From: Protonemura montana
Lineage: Eukaryota > Arthropoda > Insecta > Plecoptera > Nemouridae
Length of the DNA stretch: 64,000 bases
Assembly (NCBI GenBank): GCA_947568835.1
Contig: OX387605.1
Location: forward strand, 4,216,001 to 4,280,000
Direction of reading: 5' to 3'
The translations under genes were made by a program, and so were the position numbers. A model generated the notes under the pieces. That model worked only from the letters and a program-made list of their open reading frames with translations. It had not been told where the DNA came from and searched no databases. This document shows, piece after piece, positions 52,501 through 64,000 of this stretch (position 1 is its first letter; every line of letters starts with the position of its first letter).

Positions 52501-55500
52501 GCTGCGCCGCCTTACGCAAGGGTGGGTCGATAAAGGGGCGTGCACACCACCGTCCCTATGCACGGATCGCAATAGCGGCCATGTGCATTGGGCACTCCGC
52601 TTGGCTACTCTGTTAATGGACATCGGAAGGAAACAAATGTTGTCGGTTGCTGTCACGCGTTGTGGTTTGTTAAAATATCGATTGTACATGCAGTGATTTG
52701 TTAGTGCGGGTTGGCCGTGACGATTTTGGTCGGTGGTACATTAGAAATGTGATACAATTATTTCACCATAGCAACCACAAAACTTGTGGGACAATATTGT
52801 GCGTTGCTGGTCCGAGCAAACATGTTTTAGGCGGTGCTAATACGTGGATTCGTTTAGCAAATTGTGGATTGTACGTCAGAAGGCGATGTAGCTGGTACAC
52901 TAGGGCATTATTCGATGTGGGTGTCGATCTCTTCGCAGAGCACACTAGCATCCTGTTGGTTATCAACTCCAAGCTCCGGATATGACCATGTCACCGCTAA
53001 CAGCCCTATCACCCGCCAGCCCTAACAATCTGTGGCGAGCACCGAGCTATCGTCGCGAAGCGTACTTGTTTTTGGCAACCAAAATATCGTTGTGTGGGAA
53101 GGCTAGATTGGTATCAGAGCTGTGATAACGAACTGGGCTGCTGGAAGGTTCAACTAATTATTCATGGCGAGGATAGCCGACCATTCATGTTGTTATTAGA
53201 TACAAGTTAATTGTTGGTATATGTGATCAATTTCTCGTGCTTGGTTTGGGCCATACGAGCAAATAATGACCACCGAATGATGCGAGTGTGCAATCACAAC
53301 GAGGAATCAAATTGCCTGTATTGTTGCTCGTTTGACAATACATTTAGCGTCAGTGTCGGTATTACACATAGAATTGAAAGGGCGTTAGGATCGAGATGCT
53401 GTTGTAGCGCGTAGGATGTGGATGTGGGAGCATGGGCCGAAAGAAAATCAGGTCGCGATTGAGTAGGTATCCTATGATTTCGTCACCAGGATTTTTCCAC
53501 GCGGAGCGTTGCAACTGAGCCTCATCTGCCGCTTGCTTTCATGATCATTCACATTCAGAGACCAACTTTATTTGACAGAAGTTCCCACGTCAATTTCGAA
53601 TAAGTGCACTGATGAAAAGTAGAGACCTAGTGTACAGTCATCAGGCTTAATTCCCCCCCATGTTTAACCAGAATTTCTCGCGATGAATGTTACCGGGGAG
53701 CGGTTACTGCTCTCTGGGAAATAATTGTTTAAATAGAGCCACGAACACTCCGCGGGACTTTCGCAAGTATAGTCAAGCTTCTGAAAAGTCACCGATCACC
53801 ACTCTGGCGTTGCATATCGTTGGTGGCTGTCATAGGAGTTAGCAGCATTTTTTCCCCTTTAATTGAACAAAGAACAATGTTATGTGAAGTATGGGGTCAA
53901 CAAAATATTTAAATAGTTAAATAGAAAAATAGTAAGAATGTCACAAGAACATCTATGAATGCTCCCAATATCACTCGAGTTTGGCAACAAGTAATCACAA
54001 TATCACTGAATAAAAAAAAAACAAAAAATAAGATACAATAAAAGATGCATTAAGTACTAAAAGATGCTAGATAATGTTGTGATTAGCAAATTGGCTATTG
54101 GCTTCAATCTAGAATCACAAATATAGAGTGAAGAAATGCCACTCGTAAGGAGACGGGTTTCTACCAGAAAATAAACGTAATTTTATTTCATTCGAATCTG
54201 TGAAAGTAAACTCACTGTAACTATTTGTCTGGCACCTGAACTCTGATTCTCGCGTATACCCACTGTACAATGCAATTGTCTCTTTATTATCTCGCGACAC
54301 CCACAACTCTGTCGAAAGTTATTTGATCTCCTTCGGAGTTCGTGTCATCAATCTTTCTGGGCCGGGGGTCAAAGTTCAAATCAATAATCATTCCTTTGCC
54401 CTGTGGAGTCAATTGATAATCTGCGTGCAAAGAAAGCACTGTTTCGAACTCGCTTCTCTTGCAAGTGGGCATAAATAATTTGCCCTTGAAGTTGTACTAA
54501 TTTGCGATGAGTTTCTTGCTCGCATCTAGACGCACATGGCTAATTAACAATGTATATAGAGCTTACTCACAAATATTAAGAGCTTCTTGTTGACCCACGG
54601 TGCGAGTACCCAGTGGACCAAGAAGCTCATTTAATTCTGTGGCTACCAATTTCCGAACAAGAGTGACATTCCTAACTAAAATGGAATTATGTTTTCTTCC
54701 TCAAAGCACGAATTTCGGTAAAATACGCAATTTAAACTGATCACTACTTATGGCAAGCCTTGCATGTTTGTGCAACAACTCTGTTATGTACCCCTGGTCC
54801 AAGGGTGGGTGTCCAAAACCGGATACCGCGGTGGTCCAGATGCTGTTTCGGATCGACAACAGATTGTTACGCGCTAGTCGCGCGAATTTCGCTGGCGAAT
54901 GAAGTGATGGGAGGCCCATGTGCCGCGGCGCGGTGGTACTATTTCTGTCCACGAGTATTTACAACATCCTCGATGCAACGGCCGGCTGCGAGAAGAGAGC
55001 CAGCCGCGGGTGTTGCTACCACGAAGGTTGCAAGGGGACCTGGGTTCTGATCTGAAGGGGCCCCCGAGACGTTCAGTGGGCTCGCGGGACTTCATCGGCA
55101 TCGGCCGGCGCTAAACGGTCGCCCTCATCGTCAGCATAATTTAGACAAGTGCTTGACTCACAATGAATCTCTGAGAATTGCGTTTTTCTATCAACTCGGG
55201 AATTTTTCGGACAATCACGCGTTGCCTCTCACTGCTGTGTTAACTCTCGTTTCACGCAGCATCCATTCACGCATTCACGCAGCATGTGTCTAGTTTTAGA
55301 TAAAATGACTGTCTATATATCAACTGTAATTTGATCCCATATGACAAAAAACACATATTATTATTATTATTATCCTCCTTGAATTCCGAACGTCCCGTAC
55401 CGTGTCCTGACAAGCACGTTTGCTCGGTGACTCCGCTCAAACGCCAAGGAGAAGAATAATAGAGGCGTTGGGCTGATGACAGCTTGGGGACGAGAAGAAA

Positions 55501-56769
55501 ATATCCAATTCACCACCCCCCGGCTCGGGCTGTGAACCCAAGCGCCACTTCCTGTCTCGACAGGAAGGAAGTTGACAAACCCTTATCAAGAGGTCTCTCC
55601 CTCATTAACTGGCAGTAAACATCTTTCCTACGGGGCGTTCTATTTTTAACAAATATAAAAACCAAAACATCTTGGAAAAAGTCGAACTTCAAGAGCTTAT
55701 CTTACAGCCTCTTATCTAAAACCAGCAGCCTGAGCAAACAAGTCGCTATAAGAAGTGCATTTCTAAGATTGTACGTACAAATACGTACAGGTACCTAAAA
55801 ATTCCATCATTAATTTCCTGGATGACAAGCTATTCACAGTCTTGAACCTTGGGCTTGACCGTTCTGATATGCTAGCAATCTACTCATTCACTTGCAATTA
55901 CACGACCGCAGCAGTCAGTTTTAATTATGATTCAATTACGCACTTAGCGGCCCATTATGCCTCCATTACATATCATGTGGTGGCCGGCTCGTTCGACGTT
56001 CATTACTTGATTCTCGGACCATGCCAGTGCATAAAGCCCAAGTACGGGAAACTGGTCGCAATTGCAATGATCAGTTACGCGAAATTATCTTGTCGGCTGG
56101 CTGGCTGGCTGCATGCGGAAACGCAATTAAAACCATTTTCGCAACCGTTTTCGCACACGTGGGATCGCTGGGCGCGCGTGCGCACACAACTGCGAATAAT
56201 ATCATAAATCATGCACATGCGCTTAGCAATCCATGCGCGCACACTGACAGGAGACGCAGTTCATTTGTCATGCATTGGAAACGGACCATCGCAGGTGCGG
56301 GATGCAAATTTCTGCAAATATCACTGGCCGTGTCTAGCGCTCAGTCTGACCAATGGTCTGCCCATGCGAGGGGTCCTTGGTAGACCACCCTGCAAGTAAG
56401 AAGTTGCCAACGCCAAGTTGTTCACTCAGAAAGAATTAAAGCCATCTAACAACAACAAACGACATTACGTTACGTTACGTTACGTGAAAATAATTGTCCA
56501 TGTGTCCTACCTTGACCTTTCTCTTGACCTTTCTCCGCCGGCTTCATCTGAGATGAGAGCATCCTGAAGCTCTTCTTGAGGTTGAGTCTTCGTGAGATCG
56601 TGTTGTTCCCATCTTTGACGTCTTTCCCCGCCCCCCGGGGCTTGCCCTGCGACGCGGCGTCGGCGTCGAGGGACGGGGTGCTTCCACTGGCGCTCGACGC
56701 CGTGCTGGACTTGTCCGCTTTGTCGTCCAGCTTGCAGTGGACTGCATTCGGTACCTCGACTGCCGCCAT
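43561..56769 (-). CDS. Dab: Disabled (Dab), PTB-domain endocytic and signalling adaptor
   Basis: Cytoplasmic adaptor linking NPxY-tailed receptors to clathrin and AP-2. Exons in transcript order: 56511-56769, 51281-51495, 50757-50900, 50080-50220, 49247-49867, 46050-48874, 45384-45803, 43561-44881; phases agree and give 1981 residues, within the large range of arthropod Dab. The PTB domain (about residues 90-235) reads NEPSRFLGEGVSFKAKLIGI, EARGDRMCQEAL, HPVHKISFIAQD, DSRAFGYIFG and MRDLFQVVFELKKKEIEMAK. Exon 5 has a clathrin-box-like LLDLE followed by DPF motifs (SDPFG, ADPFN). Exon 6 has a further DPF cluster, proline-rich PPPLPPKR, two related motifs (DKYAVFREL, DRYAALRDI) and a heptad array. 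Exons 7-8 are Arg/Asp/Glu-rich and end with more DPF and an acidic tail. The 5-kb first intron (51496-56510) shows no gene. The first exon start was chosen as the longest in-frame ATG. Confidence 0.93.
45838..45970 (-). mobile_element. tRNA-derived SINE fragment, copy D
   Basis: Shares the tail (GATTTAAATTGCAAACGCTT on the plus strand) and following ATTTTATTAT region with the SINE copies in MTHFD1, then GGGATTTGAGTCCCC on the minus strand at the B-box position. The head is lost or too diverged. It lies in intron 6 of Disabled, just outside exon 7. Confidence 0.6.
46454..46726 (-). repeat. Dab: In-frame 21-bp tandem repeat array (heptads) in Disabled exon 6
   Basis: About thirteen consecutive heptads of the form ETPSFRG or ETPNLRV/ETPSLRA. 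Four units are identical at the protein level (ETPSFRG) and nearly so in DNA; outer units are more diverged. The array falls in the disordered middle of the protein near residues 1177-1268. A separate 18-bp triplication (DVEEEP) lies near 47165-47215. Confidence 0.92.
50571..50623 (+). mobile_element. Short Penelope-like element 3'-end fragment
   Basis: AGTGCTAAGG followed by AAGTAGACATGAGTCTAAAA matches, with a few changes, the unique 3' end just inside the right target duplication of the MTHFD1 element. AGAACAC occurs on both sides (50564-50570 and 50624-50630) and may be a 7-bp target duplication. It lies in a Disabled intron. Confidence 0.65.
56465..56484. repeat. Short (TTACG)n microsatellite
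   Basis: About four tandem TTACG units in the first intron of Disabled, close to the donor of exon 1. It is not the arthropod telomere repeat TTAGG. Confidence 0.8.
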
Positions 56770-58485
56770 GCTAAGGAAATCACGTCAATGAACGCTGTCC
56801 CAATTCTGACTGGTCAAATATGATTAGGGGACTCTTCCCTGATAAACTCTACATAGTCCCGTGCTCTGCAATTGAATGACTCATATTTGATACAATTTAC
56901 GAAAGAGTCCTTCGCAATGATAAGTTAATTGTGCGATTCAGACTTTAAGGGCTTGAAGTGATTTAATCCTGGGAGCAAATTGACTCATCGTCGACCCTGC
57001 GCAGCACCGCTTGGGAATGCACGACGGCCAACCCAGCTGTCAGTTCGCTTGCACCACCTATGCCGCACATCCTGACAGATGAACAATTCACGTGTGTTTC
57101 ACACATTTTAAGTATCACGTTGCCGGCGCGTTTGGCGTGGCTTAAAAGTCATTTCCACGCACGTTTTAACTACACTTCTTTCACCGGGCGCAGAACACAA
57201 AGACACGTACCACCACCGAGGATGAACCTTCAAAGGTACTCAGCTGTCGTCATTTGCAACAGGAGCTGTAAATACTACACACAGAGTAGAGAAACCATCT
57301 CGACTTCACCGAACAAAGCCGAAAACCAGTCGAAAACGGCGAAACTTACACTGCACGAAACGAATTATTCCCGCACCATGTCTGTTCTGCACTCAAAAAC
57401 TCACGGCATGCTTGAGTATTTGCCTATTTTGACAGTTAGTTTCTATAAATAATGTATCGGAGAACGGCGCAGCTCGGCGCGGTCGGTCGTCTCGCCTCCT
57501 CTGCCGGTGGCTCGCGTTCGCCTGTTGAACAACGCCGACCTTCCATCCGTTGCCACGGCCGGGATACCGAGAACGACCGCGAGACAGAGCGAGGCAACAC
57601 CACTCGCCGACAATAGCGACGACAGAGAGAGAAGACCTAACGCCATTGCGATCACTATAGCCAACCTCGAAGCACAGAATTTCCCCTTCTAGATCGAGCT
57701 AAGATCATGGGACCAGTGTCTAAGATAATCGAAAGGATTCGGAGATAGCGAATCCCGCCGACAATGTTCATGCCGCACTGATTGAACGGGAACTTTAGCC
57801 AGGAATGTTTGATATTTGTATAAACTTTTTGCGCTTACCTGTGGACCTAATAGTACCTAATGGTACCAATAATGATTAATAAAGATAGGCGATAAGCCAT
57901 TAGAGTTAAATACCTCAACTCTCTATGATTACCGGGCAAAAAAAATGGCAGCGCTTATCAGTATAAAACAATGAAATTTTTATATTTTTTATTGAAAAAC
58001 AAACAGTGATAAGTGATGATACTTCATTGGTAGTAGTAATTGATCAATCTCATCTGCAACTTAAAGTAATTGTTTTCACCGACGATACGTTCTGTACACA
58101 CAGGTACATTATCAATTGCTCGTATCTTCTACAATGAAACTTATGACTATAAATACCTACTCGCTCTTCGATAATCGACTCTTCTGGAAACTAGATTAAA
58201 TAATTACCCCGTCGTCAAAATAAATATTCAAAAAAGCACAACGCTTTTCCTTTCTTTGATTATAAGTAATCAGATGATTTTTTTTGTTGCAAATCTATCA
58301 ATATTTCAATAACAATGCCTAACTAACTAGGTACTAACTAGATGCATGCTTGAAGATATTCGCACATCTTTCATAATTGTGTTTTCCTGTAAATAAGTAA
58401 CCGATCTGTGAAATTAATTTAGTTTCCTCCTGAGTGATGGGCACGCTGACGAGACGGAAGTATTCTTCAGCCTTAGAGATTTGAT
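56770..58485. other. Intergenic region between Disabled and the chitin-binding gene
   Basis: Holds the Disabled promoter/5' UTR side and the 3' UTR of the chitin-binding gene, with a minus-strand AATAAA (TTTATT at 57988-57993). Longer open frames here, such as one at 57060-57452, show no family motif and I do not support them as genes. Confidence 0.45.
57988..57993 (-). terminator. Polyadenylation signal for the chitin-binding gene
   Basis: AATAAA on the minus strand, about 490 bases past the stop; the first clear signal found there. Confidence 0.45.
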
Positions 58486-60847
58486 TTAACCCTGTCGGTA
58501 AGGAGGGTCCTCATATTCGTACTCCTCATCTTCATCGTCGTCGTCGTCTCTCTCCTGGTAGTTGTTCCTTGGAGGCGGCGACGGTGCCACGGGCCTCCTG
58601 TGCTGCAGAGGGATGTTCACTTCTTCAGGCGAGTGAAACACTTGGTTAGGTTGCTGCCTAACAAACTGTTGCGGGGAGAATGACTGCCTCTGGGTGGGCG
58701 CTGCAGAGAAGTGGGGGCGTTGCGTGGGTTGCTGCTGAACGTACTGGGGCCTAGCAGTCTGTTGAGGGATAGGACGACGCTGCTGCTGCTGTTGTACTGG
58801 GGCAGCCACCTGCTGTACGGGGCGACGCTGAGGCTGAGGCTGGTGCTCTTCATCGTAGTAGTTTTCGGGATAGTAACGGTCAGCATAACGCAGCGAAATG
58901 TTGGGCTTCTGTTCGTGCTCCTCCGTGTTGATCGGGCGGTACAGGTAGTCGTTGACGAAGTGGTAGTCGGAGGATTGGGCGCAGATGTTGTCGCTGCTCG
59001 GTGGCATGCAGATCAGATGAACCTGATAAAGAGAAAATCATGGAGGAGGTGGTTAGTCGAGATAAGAAACGCAATGTCAATGTCATGTTTCTGTTTCTAG
59101 CTACGATTTGAACTCTATTGACACCGATTTAATCATTTAATTACTGCAAAGTTTAACTCGGCTTGTCGGTTGCGATAAGAAATCTGAAGGCGCAGAATAA
59201 TTGGCTAGCTAAACCACGTGCTAAAGCCGTGCTGTAACAGCCATTACCTGGTGGAACTGGAATCCTTCGGGACAGATCCACGAATGCTTAGCGTTTTCCT
59301 GGCAGTAGTGGAAGACTTCGCACCCCAAGCCATCGTCAGCATAGTAGCCGGTTTTCTTGGCGGCACAGTCGAATTTCGACTGCGGCAGCAATTCGGTCAG
59401 ACGGTCAGGCTTCTCTTCCTCTTCCAGTTCCTCTTCCTGAAAGACAAACAAGCGTTGGTTAATTGAACAGTTTTTTAATCGATAATAAGTAATGACTTGT
59501 TAATGATTGCCCATTCTTGGTTTAGCTAAATAAAGTGGCGCTTAGTAGCTGCTGTTAAACCCAGTCACATCAATCAATGTTTCAAGAGGTTACAAGCATT
59601 TGCTTTGACAGCTGCCGCGTGAGAGATGCAACAGAGGAAAGCCTTGCAGCATCCACTGAGGCAAGACTGGTCCTCACGTCCGTGGTACGGCGACAACTAT
59701 GTTATGAAACCCAACGCGGAATAGAAATGTATCAAAATTGTTTTTGTTCAAAAGTACGCCAAAGAGACTGGAATGATTTTGGTGGCCGTGAACTGTCGCG
59801 AAGGCAACTGTCTTGGCGTCGGTGAATCATAGCACCGGACCGAAGCTACTCTACTGAAAAGTGAAAGGGTTGCTCCATTTTTTTTCAAAAGAACAAAAAT
59901 GTGATTTTTCTTCCAACGGCACCATCGGAATTTTGATGGTAGAGCACGTTCACCGCGGAATGTGACAGATCGGTCGCAGTTCTTTGATTGACTTTCTCGC
60001 CACGTAATGAGAACAGTAAAAGTGGTAATCACTTTCTTATTATCTGCACTTCTGTATTGGTCAAACGCCAAGTATGGCACCAGCGAACTGTACCCAAACG
60101 AACCGACGGAGATGGAGCTAATTTTGGGTTCTACGTCCTGCATGTTTGCGACTGCGACGCTTTATATCGGCGGCGATAAACAACGCGGCGTGTTTACCAG
60201 CGGCGCCTGGCTCACGTCGCTATAGACTTTGCGCTTCGCCTCTCTGTATCAATAATTGCATACACAAAAAGGTGGACATCTTTGATCTAGAGATGAGACC
60301 AAGATGAGATGTGCCCCAAACCTGTCGCTCAATCCAATGACCCGACATGAAACGCGCTTTAAATATCCGTCCGTCCTCGATCCGCAAACCGCATGCTCAT
60401 CCCATCTGCCACTTACTCAGTCGCGATTCTTACCTCGAGCTGCTGCTGAGGAGGGTATTGTCCGCGCTGACCAGGAGGACCTCTGTTTTGCTGCGGCTGC
60501 GGCCGGTACACCGGCACTTGGTGCTGGTAGTCTCTGGAGTTGTCGACGGCCGCCTGCGCCGGGCGTCGTGTCTGAGCCTTGGGCGTCGCCTGCTGCCGCT
60601 GAGGCGACGGTGTCACCGTGTTGCGGTTGATGCTGTCCTCGTCGAGGGGTGACGCGCGGAACGTCTGAGGCGTTGAGCCCCCGAAGCTGGGGAATCGCGT
60701 TACCAGCTGAGCGCCGGCGGGCACGTTGCGGGGCTGCTGACCGAAGTAGACTTGCTGCGCTTGGCGGCGATCGCGGTCGCCTTCGGAGGCGTCGTTTAGC
60801 TGGCAAGACGCGGCGCTCACCAACACCAGCAGGACGAACAACTTCAT
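58486..60847 (-). CDS. Secreted chitin-binding protein with one CBM14/peritrophin-A domain (CPAP1-like)
   Basis: Exons 60434-60847, 59248-59436 and 58486-59022 join in phase 0 to give 379 residues. A signal peptide (MKLFVLLVLVSAASC) leads into a Gln/Pro/Arg-rich region. An acidic stretch is followed by a six-cysteine chitin-binding type-2 domain at about residues 162-215: FDC, LGCEVFHYC, WICPEGFQF, LIC and NIC. The last two cysteines come from the next exon. The C-terminal half is Gln-rich low-complexity sequence ending in an Asp/Glu run and EDPPYRQG. A single domain flanked by long low-complexity arms fits the CPAP1 group of cuticle and tracheal matrix proteins. The start sits one base after a good acceptor (CTTTGCCCTCAG), so a non-coding first exon lies upstream. 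Confidence 0.9.
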
Positions 60848-61375
60848 TCTGAGGGCAAAGACAGGACATGGCGTGAGGATGGCTTCAATCGACTATCATT
60901 CGGTCCAATTCAAGTGATCGTTTAATGATGACTTTTTAGTGGGTAGCCCATGAAGTCAATTTTGCAATATCAAGTTTAAAAGATAACCTGCTAATTGATT
61001 TAGAGATCGAAATATCTGATGATCTGAGTTCAAGAAAAGATGACTTTTCATCTTGCATTGTTAACTTGGCAGAAAGAAAAGAATTTTTGTGAATTCAACA
61101 GAGTATGATAATTGCAACCATATCCTTTTTCGTCGGGGTTTAGATTGTCTTGTTTCATTTGATTGCTCATGACCCGGTGCTCGCAAGAGAGCGTTCGACC
61201 ACTTCCACTAGGAAAGCGCGTTTACTCTGCAAGAGTTAGTCAGCGCAACAATGGGGCGGTCGGTCGGTCATTGGGGCAATGCACTGCCTCCCGTCGACTA
61301 GCACAGGTTGATCGAGTGTATCGCGAGGCAGGCGCAGGTGCTCCCATAAAACCCGGTACCACCTAGTCTGTCTGT

Positions 61376-61396
61376 CCCCCCCCCCCCCCCCCCCCC
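61376..61396. repeat. Poly(C) tract, 21 bases
   Basis: Uninterrupted C run in the presumed first intron of the chitin-binding gene. Confidence 0.85.
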
Positions 61397-62255
61397 TACC
61401 GGGTAACTGGTGAAATAGAAAGCGAAGCGGTGCACTTATAGGAAGCTGGCAAAGATCAACTCGTTACGTAACAAGACGGATAGACGGTGGGAGATGAAAC
61501 AATGGCATTTCCGAGCTTGCCTTTACCAACAATTATCCGCCTCGGCTGTGAGAAATCGCTGGCTCGGTACTACGTTCTCCACCAGTCGGGTCACCGCTAA
61601 TCAGCGGGTTATTGGTGGAGATTAGACACACTTCTTGTTGGAGCATGCTTTTGTACCTGTTTGCTTTCGGAATAATGGCAAACTACGAAAGGTCATCTTA
61701 GGGCACCGAGACTTACGTTAAATCGCCTGCAATCTAAATTATTTTACTAGCATGCATTGTGCACCAATAACTGAAATTGCCGAGCACACTGAGTCATAAG
61801 TGGAAATCTTTCAGGCAACTCAGTTTTCCAATTGCAATGATTTTATTGCCTGATTTTCAAGATATGTTGAGAGAATTTCTCTTAGTGCTAGGTCATTTAT
61901 TTCACATTCTTCCCAGACATTGGTTTGTTAAAATTGGTGTGCGGATAAATTTAAAAAGTTGCCGATGAAATAGTTGAAGCTCAATGCATGTCACACTTGC
62001 CAGATCAAACATTTTTGAAATCAGAAATTTTTTCTGGTTCACTTTTAGCACAAAATTTCTTGTCGCCCACAATCCCACCCTGTGCGGTTCCTTACCCAAA
62101 ATTTTCATAGCTGGTACCTTCCTGTCAGTCGATTTTCTTGCAAAAAAGAGTGAATTGCACCTCCAGTCAAAGAACCCCGGTCCACCTCGCGAATGTCTAT
62201 GTCAAGGTTGATGAGTCTATGCGATTGCTGCGCAGTTTAAAATTATATATCTTAC

Positions 62256-62365
62256 CTGAGGAGCTGTCGATCTCTTGTGATCGCTTGATAACTTTCTCCT
62301 GGGTGGTGATTTCTTGCTGTGGTCGAACCTCTGGTACCTGCACACTCACTAGCACAATTCAGAAT
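62256..62365 (-). other. Candidate non-coding first exon of the chitin-binding gene
   Basis: Bounded by the initiator-like TCATTC on its 5' side and a strong donor CTCAG/GTAAGA at 62256. No ATG occurs in the ~110 bases between them, as fits a 5' UTR. It would splice to the acceptor just before the ATG at 60847. Transcript data are needed to confirm the join. Confidence 0.5.
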
Positions 62366-62401
62366 GAAACTCAACATTATCAGTCATCTCGCCTTTATAT
62401 A
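62362..62401 (-). promoter_or_regulatory. TATA box and initiator, probable promoter of the chitin-binding gene
   Basis: TATATAAAG on the minus strand (from 62401) is followed about 34 bases later by TCATTC, which fits the arthropod initiator TCAKTY with its A at 62365. TATA-type promoters are common for cuticle-associated genes. The assignment rests on spacing and on the downstream donor. Confidence 0.5.
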
Positions 62402-64000
62402 GGAGCGCTGCATTTGCAGCTACCATTCCTCGAGAGAAGATAATTTTTGAGAGGGAGTAGCCGCCGCCATAGCCTCGTTTAGCCGCTCTATAAGTTTAAC
62501 GGCTGAAGGGGGGACAGCCGAGGGTCAGTGGGTACATTTTTGATCAGTTCATAATTTGTTATTAACGGTAATAGTGAGGATTTCTGTAATTTAATTTGTG
62601 CGGTCTATGAAATTTCTCGGAAAGTCGAGTAAATCAAGCAATTATTTCCGTTCTTTGGCTTAAGGTAGCAGTTTAAATACCAGACTGGAGGATCGCTGTA
62701 GGTCTATTCCTGGTCTCTTCACCGGGTTCCTACTCCCGATTCTAATCCTTATCAGGGACTTATGACCAAAATTACGGCAGTGTTCTAAGTTGTAAAAATT
62801 AAATTTTTTAGTAACATTTAAAAGGGACATGACCTTTTTGAGAGATTAGAAATTAGCAAGGTCGGTCTGAATATCTTTATTTATCATTTATGAAACTGAC
62901 TGTCTTTTTATCATGTACCATGTGATCTCTTTAACAGTGACCAGATATTGCATCTTATAATATATCTTCTGTACGAGTTTTCGTCATATCTGTGCCAAAT
63001 TCCGCCAATTACCCAGATCTGAGGCCGTCATAAACTTGACATTGCATTCATTGGCTGGATGCATCCGAAGCATGCCGGTCTTTCTGACGAGTGAAGACGA
63101 GCTGTCGAGACGAGCTTAATTGCCCCAAAAAATTGGTTCTAACGCAAATAAACCCCGTTTTTTCTCTGTAGTACGCATTTCTACAGGATTCATGCGAGAC
63201 TGACACATTTCTGCGACACGCCTTGCTTGACATGCGCTATTTTTTGAAAGCACGACCACACTCATGCGTTTCCCGATAAGTGCGCTTGCCTAATAACTAA
63301 CTGACACCTAAATGTGCAGGTCAGAGCGATCATATCTAGCCAGACTAATGAGCAATGAGTGTGCATGACCCAGTTCTGTGCTGGAATTTGCAATGGTACT
63401 TAGGACTCCACCCCCATACAGGCAGCGATATATCGGACAATTGGTATTTAGCTGTGGGTTCTGAGTAGATCCTTTAGCAAGATTGATTGTCGATTAATTC
63501 TCGTGTAATTTATTGGATAATTGTTTTAAGTTACTAAAGGCACGGCTCACGGTTCAAGGCTGAAATTAAATTAATTAGGCTTTCAATCAATATTGGCTAA
63601 CTGATAATATTGACTCTTACTATAAAAACGTGCATCTCTGCCCTCTGAGGTGGGTATGGTACCCATACCTGCATATTTTTGGGGGTAGGGGTCATTTGAA
63701 GTGAATTAGCAACGGAGGGCATTTGCAGTATTGATAATTTTTTCGTATAATTCAGTTTTTAATTTCGGCAAACGAGTGCCTGTTAGCACAAAGCTAGTTC
63801 AAGATGAATGAATTGCTAGGCAATCAGAGGGAGGCAGACATCAAAATGATTTATTATCACACTGAGCGCGATGCTTGGCTTCTGATGACGAAGGGTTTGC
63901 TCAACGTTCCGTGGTTTTGTGGTTGATTGGCAAGGTGTACATCACACTTGGGTTTCACAACATTTCGACAGAACGTTGTGCATTTCGAAAATGTGATTTC
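62402..64000. other. Upstream region with no supported gene
   Basis: AT-rich sequence with only short open frames, none carrying a recognisable motif or a consistent splice chain. It presumably holds distal regulatory sequence of the chitin-binding gene. Confidence 0.4.

Noticed and set aside
55842-56383. Overlapping ~120-codon open frames in the first intron of Disabled
   Set aside because: Two different frames of similar length overlap and neither shows a recognisable motif.
56465-56484. Interstitial telomere repeat
   Set aside because: The unit is TTACG, not the arthropod TTAGG, and only about four copies are present.
57060-57452. 130-codon plus-strand open frame between Disabled and the chitin-binding gene
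   Set aside because: No domain, repeat or splice context supports it and its composition looks like random noncoding sequence.
1-64000. CRISPR arrays, operons or phage-type systems
   Set aside because: The window is intron-rich animal nuclear DNA; no regularly spaced direct repeats or bacterial gene layouts were seen.

Overview
This is a stretch of intron-rich animal nuclear DNA, most likely from an arthropod. It carries eight confidently modelled multi-exon protein genes with AT-rich introns, several polyadenylation signals, and a dense set of transposable-element remnants. A secreted chitin-binding (peritrophin/CPAP-like) gene and a large Disabled-type adaptor point to an arthropod; I cannot name the species. 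I rebuilt exon joins by hand, requiring GT/AG (or GC/AG) borders and matching phase. All eight rebuilt models have consistent reading frames, and seven run from start to stop; BAZ1A runs off the left edge.

Layout from left to right. 1-7498 (-): the 5' ten exons of BAZ1A/ACF1, an ISWI chromatin-remodelling subunit, with its PHD/bromodomain end outside the window. 8361-10948 (-): MOCS2, a two-cistron gene for both subunits of molybdopterin synthase, arranged head to head with a C2H2 zinc-finger gene (11139-16480, +). 17493-19944 (-): HHAT, the Hedgehog palmitoyltransferase, divergent from MTHFD1 (21799-33585, +), the trifunctional cytosolic C1-tetrahydrofolate synthase. 34785-39012 (+): CPSF3/CPSF73, the pre-mRNA 3' endonuclease, convergent with ACAA2 (39382-41890, -), the mitochondrial 3-ketoacyl-CoA thiolase. 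43561-56769 (-): Disabled, an endocytic/signalling adaptor with a PTB domain. 58486-62365 (-): a single-domain chitin-binding secreted protein with a recognisable TATA/Inr promoter. 62402-64000 shows no gene I can support.

The genes are housekeeping or developmental neighbours rather than one pathway. The informative mobile DNA lies in introns. MTHFD1 alone contains a foldback MITE, a hAT transposon with perfect terminal inverted repeats and an 8-bp target duplication, three tRNA-like SINE copies, and a young Penelope-like element. That last element has 73-bp perfect inverted repeats and a 13-bp target duplication ending about ten bases from a splice acceptor. The zinc-finger gene holds a 5S-rRNA-derived fragment and two non-LTR retrotransposon 3' ends.

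The observations most worth following are the MOCS2 splice junction, which creates both the functional Gly-Gly end and the stop of the first cistron; the endonuclease-only Penelope-like element with a hammerhead-like core; the heptad-repeat expansion in Disabled; and a possible 39-residue two-exon gene upstream of ACAA2.
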